Below are positions 25,461 to 33,510 of a stretch of DNA of 54,009 bases, one piece after another. The stretch is taken from the NCBI GenBank assembly GCA_012513225.1, contig JAAZCQ010000038.1, positions 1-54,009 on the forward strand, read 5' to 3'. Below the pieces are notes generated by a model. The model did not search any database, was not told the origin of the DNA, and saw only the letters and a list, made by a program, of their open reading frames with translations. The stretch is from Erysipelotrichaceae bacterium. GTDB lineage: Bacteria; Bacillota_I; Bacilli_A; Erysipelotrichales; Erysipelotrichaceae. The position numbers and the translations under genes are program-made. Positions within the stretch are counted from its first letter, which is position 1. Each line of letters opens with the position of its first letter.

Positions 25461-25518
25461 TATGTTTTATGTTTACTTATTTGTTTTATTTTGATAAAGT
25501 ACATTGGAGGTGAAATTT

Positions 25519-25992
25519 ATGATTATTAAAGAAGCAAGACCAGAAGATTGTCAAACAATCGGAAACTTTATTAAGCATATCGCTAAATATGAAAAACTAT
25601 CACATGAAGTAATTTGGGATGATGATACTCTTTATAAAGAACTTTTTATAGATAATAGAGCAAAAGTTTTACTTGGTGAACTTGATAATAAAATAATAGG
25701 CTTTGCTCTATATTTTTATAATTTTTCTACATTTGTAGGAAGAAAAGGTTTATATTTAGAAGACTTCTATATTTTACAAGAACATAGAAATAAAGGATAT
25801 GGCAAACTTTTTTTTAAAGAACTATTAAAAATCGCAAAAGACAATAACTGTGGAAGAATGGAATGGGTATGTCTAAATTGGAATAAACCTTCTATAGAAT
25901 TTTATAATAAACTTGGAGCTAAACCAATGAATGATTGGACTACATATAGATTAGAAGAAAATTCATTTGCAGACCTAATTGAATCAATGTAA
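25519..25992 (+). CDS. GNAT acetyltransferase, diamine/spermidine-like
   Basis: This 157-aa GNAT protein has a CoA-binding loop EHRNKGYGKLFFKELL and a preceding strand GLYLEDFYIL. The tail WVCLNWNKPSIEFYNKLGAK followed by DWTTYRL resembles spermidine/spermine and diamine N-acetyltransferases (W..PSI.FY...GA....W...R). Polyamine acetylation is therefore likely but not proven. The start at 25519 follows TTGGAGGTG. It is divergent from sepF copy 2 and ends in a shared terminator. Confidence 0.85.
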   Translation: MIIKEARPEDCQTIGNFIKHIAKYEKLSHEVIWDDDTLYKELFIDNRAKVLLGELDNKIIGFALYFYNFSTFVGRKGLYLEDFYILQEHRNKGYGKLFFKELLKIAKDNNCGRMEWVCLNWNKPSIEFYNKLGAKPMNDWTTYRLEENSFADLIESM

Positions 25993-26020
25993 AAACTTCT
26001 CAAATTAATGAGAAGTTTTT
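25990..26020. terminator. Bidirectional terminator
   Basis: AAAAACTTCTC/GAGAAGTTTTT with an AAATTAAT loop between convergent genes. Confidence 0.85.
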
Positions 26021-27028
26021 TTATTTATCTGCATCAAAAACTATATTAGCACTTAATCTTGCTTTAGTTTGTATATCCATAGTTATAAAACTAATCTCAA
26101 GAATTTCTTTTGCCTTTTTATAATCCTTCTCTCTTATTATGCGTTCAAATTCAACAAACTCATAATACATTCTATGTTGATTATTATTAAAATCTAATAC
26201 CCCAGTCCTATCATTAGCTACAAATCCTTTTTCAATTGCCTCTTCAACTTTAAATCCCATCAACACATTTGCCGGAGTTGGTATAGATATAAAACCTTTA
26301 TCTCCTTGAATTGTAGTATTTGTAGGAGCTTTACAATCTTTTGCACCTATACAAACTGCAGTGAAATTTTCATAATTTAAGATTAATACACCTGATGTAT
26401 CTATATCCTTTGTAATATTAGCGTAGTATTTAACCTCAGTTGGCTCACCAAATAAATTTACCATTAGATTGATATTATAAATATTTAAATCCATCAGTGC
26501 ACCACCTGACTTAGAAGGATCAAATGCTGGTTGTATAATACCTTCTTTAAAGGAATTATATCTTGAAGAATATTGAGAATAGTTCATATTTATTATCTTT
26601 ATATCTCCTATTTCCCCTAAACGCTTCTTTAATTCTATTGTGTTAGGTAAATAATGAGTTGTAACAGCTTCTAATAGAAATAAATTTTTATGACTCGCAA
26701 TTACTTCTAACTCTTTTAATTCATTAAGATTTGAAGTAAATGGTTTTTCACAAATTACATGCTTATTATTTTCTAAAGATAATTTACAATTAATAAAGTG
26801 TAAGTGATTTGGTACTGCAATATATACTGTATCGATATAGTCTAGAGAAAGCATGTCTTGAATATTCTCATAATATTCAGGTATATTATACTTTTCTGCT
26901 ATATTTTTTAACTTTTCAATTCCTGAAGTTGTTCCAGTTATTGCTACAATTTCTATACCTTCAATCTTTTTACAATTAGATAAGAAATCATTAACAATCA
27001 TCCCACTACCAATTATCCCTAAACGCAT
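26021..27028 (-). CDS. Gfo/Idh/MocA-family oxidoreductase, copy B
   Basis: This 335-aa NAD(P)-dependent sugar dehydrogenase-like protein has the Rossmann loop LGIIGSGMIVNDFL at the N-terminus, then VYIAVPNHLHF and the catalytic-region KHVICEKPFTSN (EKP motif). A C-terminal substrate domain follows, with SGGALMDLNIYNINL. These enzymes oxidise or epimerise sugars and inositols. It overlaps the upstream paralogue by 1 bp and is clearly co-transcribed with it. The pair faces an RpiR regulator. Confidence 0.9.
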   Translation of the reverse strand: MRLGIIGSGMIVNDFLSNCKKIEGIEIVAITGTTSGIEKLKNIAEKYNIPEYYENIQDMLSLDYIDTVYIAVPNHLHFINCKLSLENNKHVICEKPFTSNLNELKELEVIASHKNLFLLEAVTTHYLPNTIELKKRLGEIGDIKIINMNYSQYSSRYNSFKEGIIQPAFDPSKSGGALMDLNIYNINLMVNLFGEPTEVKYYANITKDIDTSGVLILNYENFTAVCIGAKDCKAPTNTTIQGDKGFISIPTPANVLMGFKVEEAIEKGFVANDRTGVLDFNNNQHRMYYEFVEFERIIREKDYKKAKEILEISFITMDIQTKARLSANIVFDADK

Positions 27029-28056
27029 TATTTTGCCTCCCTTGCAATCTTCTCCGCTGTAAATACAATTTCTAAACCAGTATAAACATCTTCTTCACTT
27101 ACTATTTTATTCGCACCATTAAATATGACATCATATAAGTTATCATAAATAACACCGTAGTCTCCTATTTGTGTTTCAATTTTTTTGGTAATATCATTAT
27201 TTTCTTCATCAATATATGATAATGTTCCCCAATATTCTTCACTAATAGGCTCAAACGATATTTCAACTGGCCCTGGTTTCTCTTTTAAACTAGATTGATG
27301 ACCTAAGGAAGGCATTAAGAAACTCCCTTTTTTTCCATGAAGAATAAATCTTGGATAATCAAGTTTTACATAAAAACTTGTTTTAACAATTGCTTTTAAA
27401 CCATTATCATAAAATAAATCAAAGTCATAATAATTATCTGCCTCACCTGGATAATCTATACTTCTACAATCATACACAACTTTTTTAGGTTTTCCAAATA
27501 AACTAATAATTTGATCCAATGGATGAATAGCCAAACCTTTTAACGCACCAAATCCTTTCCTTGCTGCACTTGAAGGTCTAAAATAATCATAATGTGATTC
27601 TATCTCTACTAAATCTCCAAGTACTTTTGATTCTATGACACTTCTAAGGGTTTTCATATCTGCATCAAATCTTCTATTATGATTTGCCATAGCAACTAAG
27701 CCTTTTTCTTTTGCTAAATCAAACACTTCTTTTGCATCAGCCAATGATAATGCAAAAGGTTTTTCTACTAATATATTTTTACCATTTTCTAATGCCATTT
27801 TTGAATAAAATGTATGAAATTGATCTGGGGTATTAATCACTACAAGATTAACTTCTTCATCTTTCATAATGTCCTGTATTTCACTTGTAAATATTATATT
27901 AGGATACCAAGACTCTGCTTCTGTCCCCTCTAATTCTATATCTTCTTTTCTTCTATATATATATTTAACCTCTATTTTTTCCTTACGTTTTTCAACATAA
28001 GGAAGATGATACCTTTTAACACTATTTCCAAAACCTATATAAGCAACTTTTAACAT
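27028..28056 (-). CDS. Gfo/Idh/MocA-family oxidoreductase, copy A (YhhX/YdgJ-like)
   Basis: This 342-aa paralogue of the next gene has the Rossmann loop VAYIGFGNSVKRYHLPY, LVVINTPDQFHT, KNILVEKPFALS (EKP motif), NHNRRFDADM, and GFGALKGLAIHPLDQI. The FGNS...YHLP opening resembles the YhhX/YdgJ subgroup. The start at 28056 follows GAAAGGAAA. It is the first gene of a two-gene unit divergent from rpiR, with an AATCATGATT palindrome at 28102-28111 in the shared control region. Confidence 0.9.
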   Translation of the reverse strand: MLKVAYIGFGNSVKRYHLPYVEKRKEKIEVKYIYRRKEDIELEGTEAESWYPNIIFTSEIQDIMKDEEVNLVVINTPDQFHTFYSKMALENGKNILVEKPFALSLADAKEVFDLAKEKGLVAMANHNRRFDADMKTLRSVIESKVLGDLVEIESHYDYFRPSSAARKGFGALKGLAIHPLDQIISLFGKPKKVVYDCRSIDYPGEADNYYDFDLFYDNGLKAIVKTSFYVKLDYPRFILHGKKGSFLMPSLGHQSSLKEKPGPVEISFEPISEEYWGTLSYIDEENNDITKKIETQIGDYGVIYDNLYDVIFNGANKIVSEEDVYTGLEIVFTAEKIAREAK

Positions 28057-28101
28057 AAATTTCCTTTCTATAATTATATTTTTTTCTAAACAATTTATTA
28101 T

Positions 28102-28111
28102 AATCATGATT
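28102..28111. promoter_or_regulatory. Palindrome in divergent rpiR/dehydrogenase control region
   Basis: AATCATGATT is a perfect 10-bp palindrome midway between the two divergent genes, a possible operator for the adjacent RpiR protein. Confidence 0.35.
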
Positions 28112-28159
28112 TTATTTATAAATTTGACTATGTTATATTTAAAACATAGGAGATGTGTT

Positions 28160-28957
28160 ATGAATTTTGTACTAGAAATATTATTATCAATAATTAACGA
28201 TCCTTCACAAAGTGGAATAAACTATGATATCACAAAAATTATATTAAATAATTTAGATTTAATAGATAGTTTATCCATTAATGAACTAGCTGATCTTTGT
28301 TTTGTATCACCTGCAACAATTTCTAGATTTTGTAGATTTATTGGTTGTAATGGATTTGCTGACTTTAAAGAAATTCTTAGTACACCTACAAGCTTTATTA
28401 ACAAGACCACACCATTTCTTAATGATAAATACAGTATTGATCTACCTCATAATTTACTAAACTCAATATACTTCGAGCTAGAAACAATGAGTCAACATTT
28501 GGATTATACTAAGATAGATAGCTTGGTTGAAGACATATATAACTATAGTAATGTTGCAATAATAGGAAGAGGCAATTCAAATCAATTTGCAAAAGAGCTA
28601 CAATTTAATCTTGCATTTTATAAGAAAATAACATTAACTTTTAATAGTTTTTATGATCAAATTAATTATATTTCTAATGCCAAACAAGATACTTTAATAA
28701 TTATCATCACAGTTAGTGGGCAATATCTTTTACCATATACATTTGATGATACTGTTAGAGAATTACAAATTAATATGAAAAATACAAAAGCAAAAATCAT
28801 ATGTATAACCAAAAACCCAAATATTATTTCAATTCCTTATGTAAATGATTTTATACAAATAGGAGAATTAGGAGAACCTAATTTCTATAACTATTCTTTA
28901 GAATTCATCATAGATTTAATAAGTATTAAATATGACAAACTAGTAAAATCATTGTAG
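28160..28957 (+). CDS. RpiR/MurR-family transcriptional regulator
   Basis: The product is 265 aa. The HTH domain has SINELADLCFVSPATISRFC and GCNGFADFKEIL. The C-terminal half carries a SIS domain with VAIIGRGNSNQFAKEL and TLIIIITVSGQYLLP, where a phosphosugar would bind. The start at 28160 follows ATAGGAG. It is divergent from the two dehydrogenases and convergent (4 bp gap) with the shortened PTS EIIC, so it likely senses the sugar handled by these genes. Confidence 0.88.
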   Translation: MNFVLEILLSIINDPSQSGINYDITKIILNNLDLIDSLSINELADLCFVSPATISRFCRFIGCNGFADFKEILSTPTSFINKTTPFLNDKYSIDLPHNLLNSIYFELETMSQHLDYTKIDSLVEDIYNYSNVAIIGRGNSNQFAKELQFNLAFYKKITLTFNSFYDQINYISNAKQDTLIIIITVSGQYLLPYTFDDTVRELQINMKNTKAKIICITKNPNIISIPYVNDFIQIGELGEPNFYNYSLEFIIDLISIKYDKLVKSL

Positions 28958-28961
28958 GTAC

Positions 28962-29753
28962 TTATGCTTCTTGATTTTTAAGTGACTCCTTTTCTAAACA
29001 GTCTTTTTCATATTGTTTCCAGAAAGGATAATATATTACTAATCCAATTAAGAATGATAATACTACTACAATTAGAGATTTCATATCTTGAGTTGCCATT
29101 GGCTCTAAAATAAATGGAGTAAGTAAATTAGAAAATACATCAACTAAATCTATATTCACCATTGTACGAATAAACCAAGCTATAGTCATAACTATTCCAT
29201 AAGGTATAAGAGCAGTAAAAACATTTCCAATATTAGGAGGTACTGAGTCAGGTAATTTAATAACTATATTTTTATCTAAAATAAATTTGAAAATTCTTAT
29301 AGATAAAGCTGAAACTACTATTGTAATAAATAATCCTGATGCACTAAATGCAGTAGTATCTAATCCACCTCCGGTTTGAGTAATTAAAATAAATGCAACT
29401 AATCCTAATAAACCACTTGTTTTTACGTTTAAATCTAATTTCTCACCATAATTCATAGCAATTGTTATGGATGTATATAAAGAAATAAAACCAATTGTAT
29501 ATGAATTTACTATTACTAATTGAGATGCATAAGGAGCTAAAAAAGGTAATAACGCATTTCCATCCCCCACTGCACCTGATCCTAAAACATATAAAACTAA
29601 AAATATTGAACCAATAATAATGACAGGCATCACTGCAACAAGTCCATTTTGGATTGCAGATATTAAAGGTAATTCAGCAAATCTAGCTAATGGATCTGCT
29701 AATTTTAAAGTGAAATCTGTAATATGATCTAAAAAACTCTTTTTTTCTGACAT
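28962..29753 (-). CDS. Shortened PTS EIIC with an internal deletion
   Basis: The product is 263 aa against about 440 for the family. Residues 1-213 match the first half of EIIC (AIQNGLVAVMPVIIIGS, IKLPDSVPPN). Residues 224-250 match the extreme C-terminus (DMKSLIVVVL ... YYPFWKQYEK), like the end of the full EIIC at 18.9 kb. The block between, about 165 residues with the FGIHG and NEP..FG sugar-binding motifs, is absent and the frame is kept. It cannot work as a normal permease. It may be a decaying gene or a truncated partner. The start at 29753 follows AAAGGAGAC. Confidence 0.8.
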   Translation of the reverse strand: MSEKKSFLDHITDFTLKLADPLARFAELPLISAIQNGLVAVMPVIIIGSIFLVLYVLGSGAVGDGNALLPFLAPYASQLVIVNSYTIGFISLYTSITIAMNYGEKLDLNVKTSGLLGLVAFILITQTGGGLDTTAFSASGLFITIVVSALSIRIFKFILDKNIVIKLPDSVPPNIGNVFTALIPYGIVMTIAWFIRTMVNIDLVDVFSNLLTPFILEPMATQDMKSLIVVVLSFLIGLVIYYPFWKQYEKDCLEKESLKNQEA

Positions 29754-29878
29754 ATTCTGTCTCCTTTTCATTAAGTAGTACAAAAATAATAAATTTCACA
29801 AAATTTATTTTGAAATCTTTATAAATTATCGGCCAATATTTACAGTTTATTTATAGCATGAAAAAAAAGAGAAATTAT

Positions 29879-29901
29879 TTATTTTCAAATTTTGAAAATA
29901 A
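29879..29901. promoter_or_regulatory. 23-bp perfect palindrome, probable operator
   Basis: TTATTTTCAAA (29879-29889), a central T, and TTTGAAAATAA (29891-29901) are exact inverted repeats. It lies in the 199-bp gap between the shortened EIIC and the divergent membrane-protein gene. The RpiR protein at 28.2 kb is the nearest candidate binder. Confidence 0.5.
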
Positions 29902-29952
29902 TTAAAACAACATCTTTTTAAGTTATACTTTTGATATAAGGAGAATAACACT

Positions 29953-30426
29953 ATGAAAAAGTATCAAATCATTATTAAAACAATACCTTATAAATTTAGA
30001 GGAATTTCTGGAATGCTAAATATAGCAATAACTTCAATATTATTTAATTTTATGTTTAAACTGATTTTACAATTTGTTGATCCTATATTTGAAGTATATT
30101 TTTTCAACATTCAAATAGTTATTGTTTTATTTTCTTATGTTCTAGTTTCTAGATACTTTTTTTATGATTTAAGTAAAGAGCAATTGCAATCTACTATCAA
30201 TATTACGTTAATAAGTAATATTGTATTATTTATATTAGTTTTTATTTTTCCAAATATCTTTTCTATTATTTTTTATTGGTATGGAGCTATAGGGTTAATA
30301 ATACATTTTTTAGTTTTATTACTTCCAAAAATATATATTCTTTTAACACTAGCTAGTTTAATTTGCTTATTTACACCTGTATACTTTTATATTGATAATA
30401 AAAAAAAGATGTCATCGACATCTTAG
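29953..30426 (+). CDS. Small polytopic membrane protein, unknown
   Basis: I do not recognise this 157-aa protein. It has about four membrane segments (roughly residues 22-42, 50-68, 84-105 and 112-142), a basic N-terminus (MKKYQIIIKTIPYKFRG) and a short polar tail. It has no enzyme motif. AAGGAGAATAACACT precedes the ATG, with TATACT upstream as a possible -10, so expression is plausible. Its last codons form one arm-pair of the terminator of the convergent M42 peptidase gene, with which it overlaps by 4 bp. Confidence 0.6.
   Translation: MKKYQIIIKTIPYKFRGISGMLNIAITSILFNFMFKLILQFVDPIFEVYFFNIQIVIVLFSYVLVSRYFFYDLSKEQLQSTINITLISNIVLFILVFIFPNIFSIIFYWYGAIGLIIHFLVLLLPKIYILLTLASLICLFTPVYFYIDNKKKMSSTS
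30400..30424 (-). terminator. M42 peptidase terminator inside neighbouring coding end
   Basis: On the minus strand AAGATGTC/GACATCTT (30406-30413 with 30417-30424) is followed by a long T run. The element lies within the last codons of the convergent membrane-protein gene. Confidence 0.8.
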
Positions 30427-31481
30427 AATGAATCAATAATTTCTTCTGTTATATTTTCACAAATAGCAACAGCAAGATCTACTGCGGCATCAAAATCATG
30501 TAAAGTAGTAAAACCGTGACTTGAGTGAATATATCTTACAGGTATACCTATAACAATAGTAGGTATATCTTTTAAATGGATTGCAGCTCCATCTGTTCCT
30601 CCACCACTCCTTACACTTTCTTGTACTGGGATATTCAATTTGTTAGCCAAATCTATTGAATACTTTTGAAACCTAGGATTTGTTATCATTGTTACATCAA
30701 AGTTTCTTAGCATACTTCCTTTATTTAGTGCAGATTGAATCATATAAGGTTCCATAAATGTATCATCTGCTGGACAACCTTCAAAACATATTGCAATCTT
30801 AGGTTGAATTTTTTCTACATTATTATAAACCCCTCTATGACCTACTTCTTCTTGAGAAGAAAACGCAGCTGAAACATCAACATTCAATTTTTTGTTTTGT
30901 AATCTTTTCATTACTTCTATTTCAGCAGCTACACCTATTCGACAGTCAAATGCTTTTCCTAAAAAAGTTTGTTTTTTCTCATCATAAACACATTTTACTG
31001 CAGGTACTCCAGGACTTGCAATTTTTAATTTATAATAATCTTTAACTTCTTTATCATTTAATGCGCCACAATCTAAAACCATATTAGAAATTGTAAGTGT
31101 ATTACTTTTTTCTTCAACACTCATAAAATGAGGTGGTTTAATTGCAACCACACTTTCTATTAAATCACCATCAATATTTTTAATATTAAATTTGCTTGAA
31201 GGTAGTGAAGTTTCAGCCCATCTTCCCAAAGTTAAAAAATTCATTGTTCCATTTTGCTTAATAGCTTGGACAATTATGCCAACTTCATCAATATGAGAAT
31301 CTAACATTATTTTATATTTTCCACTATTTTGTTTAAGTTCACATCTTATATTTCTCAATGTATCTTCTTCAATATTTTCAAAATCTTTCAATTCTCTTTT
31401 CACTATCTCACAAACTTCATCTTCAAACCCACTAGGTCCAAATGCATTTGATAATTCTTTTATTAATTCAACTTTACTCAC
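30423..31481 (-). CDS. M42-family aminopeptidase (glutamyl aminopeptidase/FrvX-like)
   Basis: The 352-aa metallopeptidase has MLDSHIDEVGIIV (metal His and Asp), FDCRIGVAAEIEVM (bridging Asp), SSQEEVGHRG (catalytic EE) and IHSSHGFTTLHDFD (metal His), all as in M42 enzymes. These cytosolic multimers trim N-terminal residues from peptides, which fits the two peptide importers next door. It begins with GTG (31479-31481) behind AGAGGTAAG. Its promoter TTGAAT-17-TATAAT lies at 31532-31560. Confidence 0.92.
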   Translation of the reverse strand: MSKVELIKELSNAFGPSGFEDEVCEIVKRELKDFENIEEDTLRNIRCELKQNSGKYKIMLDSHIDEVGIIVQAIKQNGTMNFLTLGRWAETSLPSSKFNIKNIDGDLIESVVAIKPPHFMSVEEKSNTLTISNMVLDCGALNDKEVKDYYKLKIASPGVPAVKCVYDEKKQTFLGKAFDCRIGVAAEIEVMKRLQNKKLNVDVSAAFSSQEEVGHRGVYNNVEKIQPKIAICFEGCPADDTFMEPYMIQSALNKGSMLRNFDVTMITNPRFQKYSIDLANKLNIPVQESVRSGGGTDGAAIHLKDIPTIVIGIPVRYIHSSHGFTTLHDFDAAVDLAVAICENITEEIIDSF

Positions 31482-31531
31482 TACTCTTACCTCTTTCTAT
31501 ATTTATTTTATTAGTATTATTACAAATATGT

Positions 31532-31560
31532 ATTATACTCTTTTAATAATATCGATTCAA
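31532..31560 (-). promoter_or_regulatory. Promoter of M42 peptidase gene
   Basis: TTGAAT, exactly 17 bp, TATAAT on the minus strand. Confidence 0.65.
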
Positions 31561-31588
31561 ATGTTTTAAATTATAATTATTTAACATA

Positions 31589-31618
31589 AAAAACTCTATA
31601 CATTAATATAGAGTTTTT
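31589..31618 (-). terminator. Terminator after the first opp operon
   Basis: AAAAACTCTATA/TATAGAGTTTTT with a TTAATG loop, 30 bp after the binding-protein stop on the minus strand. Confidence 0.85.
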
Positions 31619-31647
31619 CAAATATCTTATGTTTTTAATTTAATTGA

Positions 31648-33450
31648 TTAATAGCCAGTATATTGGCCATGAGTGCCTTTTCCAAATTGAGCATCATTAT
31701 TTCCAGAAGAAGTAACCCACATATCTAAGAAACTAATTGGATCATCATAGTCAGCAATCCATCCATTTCTTGCAACTGAGTAGTTTCCTGCTTTTCTGTT
31801 ATCTAAGAATGTAGCCCATTCTTGAGATTCAATGTTAATAGTGATGCCATAGCTTCCCCATACACTTTGAATATATTCTGCAATAGCAATATGTCCTGTA
31901 GTGTTATTTGTTAAATATATTAATTCAGGGAATCCTTCAAAAAACATTACAGTGTCTCCGCTTTCAGTATAAGAGAATAATCCTGAATCATCAGCAACTG
32001 CTTTTAACATTTCAACTGCTGTTGCTGCATTTTCAGCATAATCTGCTTCATCAACACTAAAGTAGCCAGATCCATCTCCATTAATTCCGTTGTGAGCTGT
32101 AAATTGTGTTCCGTTATAATCTGATATTCCATCAGGAACAAAGCTATTTGCAGGATTTTGTCCTCCCATAGTAATATTATTTACAATGTGATTTCTATCT
32201 AACAATAAGCCCAATGCTAATCTAATGTCTTCTCTTTGAGTTTCATCAAAATCTTCAAATTCTGGAGCATTTACATTCCATGAAATATAATATGTACCAA
32301 TGTAAGGAACAGTGAAGAACTCATCTGGATAATTTGCTTTTAATGTATTAATTTCATTAATTGGGAAACTTCCGATAAACATGTAATCACCTGTTTTAAA
32401 GTTAGATAATATAGCATTATCATCATCAGATAAAGCAAAATTTAATTTTTCAACAGTTACATTTTCAGCATTCCAATAATTTTCATTCTTAACAAATGTA
32501 ATTTGTTTTCCTGTTTCTTTACTTTCAAGTTTATAAGCACCCATAGAAATAGCTGTGGCAGGATCATTAGCCCATGCTTCCTCATTAGCTTCAACACTTG
32601 ATTGTTTAACTGGAGCAAATGTAGGGAATGCAGTTAGATCAAAGAAGTAAGGAGTATCTGCAATTAATGTAACAGTAAATGTATTTGCTTCATCATCTGC
32701 AGAAATATTTAATTCACCTTTACCAGCAATTGCATCTTCATATCCATCAACAACTTCAAATAAATAAGCATAATCAGCTGCAGTATCAGGACTAACCGCA
32801 CGATTCCAAGAATAAACAAATTCACTTGCTTTAAAATCAGAATCATCAGACCATTTTAAACCATCACGTAATTTAAATTCATATGTAACAGTTCCATCAT
32901 CATTCTTTACAGCTTCTGGAATTTCAGCAGCTAAATCAGCAGTTAATATGAAAAGTCCATCATCATCTTGGTATCCAAGTAGACCACCATATACACTTGC
33001 TGCATAGGTAGCACCATCAACAGTAGTATTTTTTGCAGGGTCTAAAGTATCTGGCTCACTTGCTAGACAAGCAACGATAGTTCCTCCAGGTTTTCCATCA
33101 ACTAGAGCATAAGTAAATATTCTATATCCTAAAGGAGATGCGTAGAAGTTTGTAATACGTTTACTAGCCATAAAGTTATTTACATAATAGTAAATAGGTG
33201 TGATAGCGCCAGTACTCATTAGTAAATTTTCAGCTTCATGTAGTAATTCGAATCTTGCTGTCGGGTCACTTTCTGCTTTTGACTTTGATATTAATGCATC
33301 ATAAGTTTTTGCCCAAGTATTTCCATCAACAGTTGTAGTTTCTGTTGTCTCTTCACCTGAATCAGTACTATTAGTTGAAGTTGATGAACAACCTACAAGT
33401 AAAGCACTAATAAGTAAAAGAACACTTAATGTTTTTAAAAACTTTTTCAT
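31648..33450 (-). CDS. Peptide-binding lipoprotein (SBP family 5), apparently circularly permuted
   Basis: The product is 600 aa with signal peptide and lipobox (LLVGC, C21), and would hand peptides to OppBCDF. Residues 120-600 follow the normal order: GGTIVACLASEPDTLDPA, DGTVTYEFKLRDGLKWSDD, MGAYKLESKETG, ARNGWIADYDDPISFLDMW, then it stops at NNDAQFGKGTHGQYTGY. The piece that normally comes next (TWAxTYDxLI.....A..DP..R.ELLHEAE..LM, PIYYY, SPLGY) is missing there. It is found instead at residues 44-117, straight after the signal peptide: NTWAKTYDALISKSK, ARFELLHEAENLLMSTGAI, TPIYYYV, YASPLGYRIF. Total content is complete. The second binding protein at 42.2 kb has normal order. Confidence 0.85.
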   Translation of the reverse strand: MKKFLKTLSVLLLISALLVGCSSTSTNSTDSGEETTETTTVDGNTWAKTYDALISKSKAESDPTARFELLHEAENLLMSTGAITPIYYYVNNFMASKRITNFYASPLGYRIFTYALVDGKPGGTIVACLASEPDTLDPAKNTTVDGATYAASVYGGLLGYQDDDGLFILTADLAAEIPEAVKNDDGTVTYEFKLRDGLKWSDDSDFKASEFVYSWNRAVSPDTAADYAYLFEVVDGYEDAIAGKGELNISADDEANTFTVTLIADTPYFFDLTAFPTFAPVKQSSVEANEEAWANDPATAISMGAYKLESKETGKQITFVKNENYWNAENVTVEKLNFALSDDDNAILSNFKTGDYMFIGSFPINEINTLKANYPDEFFTVPYIGTYYISWNVNAPEFEDFDETQREDIRLALGLLLDRNHIVNNITMGGQNPANSFVPDGISDYNGTQFTAHNGINGDGSGYFSVDEADYAENAATAVEMLKAVADDSGLFSYTESGDTVMFFEGFPELIYLTNNTTGHIAIAEYIQSVWGSYGITINIESQEWATFLDNRKAGNYSVARNGWIADYDDPISFLDMWVTSSGNNDAQFGKGTHGQYTGY

Positions 33451-33476
33451 GATTTCTTTCCTTTCTGCTATTTTAA

Positions 33477-33510
33477 TAGACTATATTTACACTGTTATAT
33501 TAACAGTCTA
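33477..33510 (-). other. Compound stem-loop between oppF and the binding-protein gene
   Basis: An outer TAGACT/AGTCTA pair encloses a perfect CTGTTA-ATA-TAACAG hairpin. It overlaps the oppF stop codon. There is no T run, so it is more likely an RNA-processing or stabilising element than a terminator. Confidence 0.45.
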
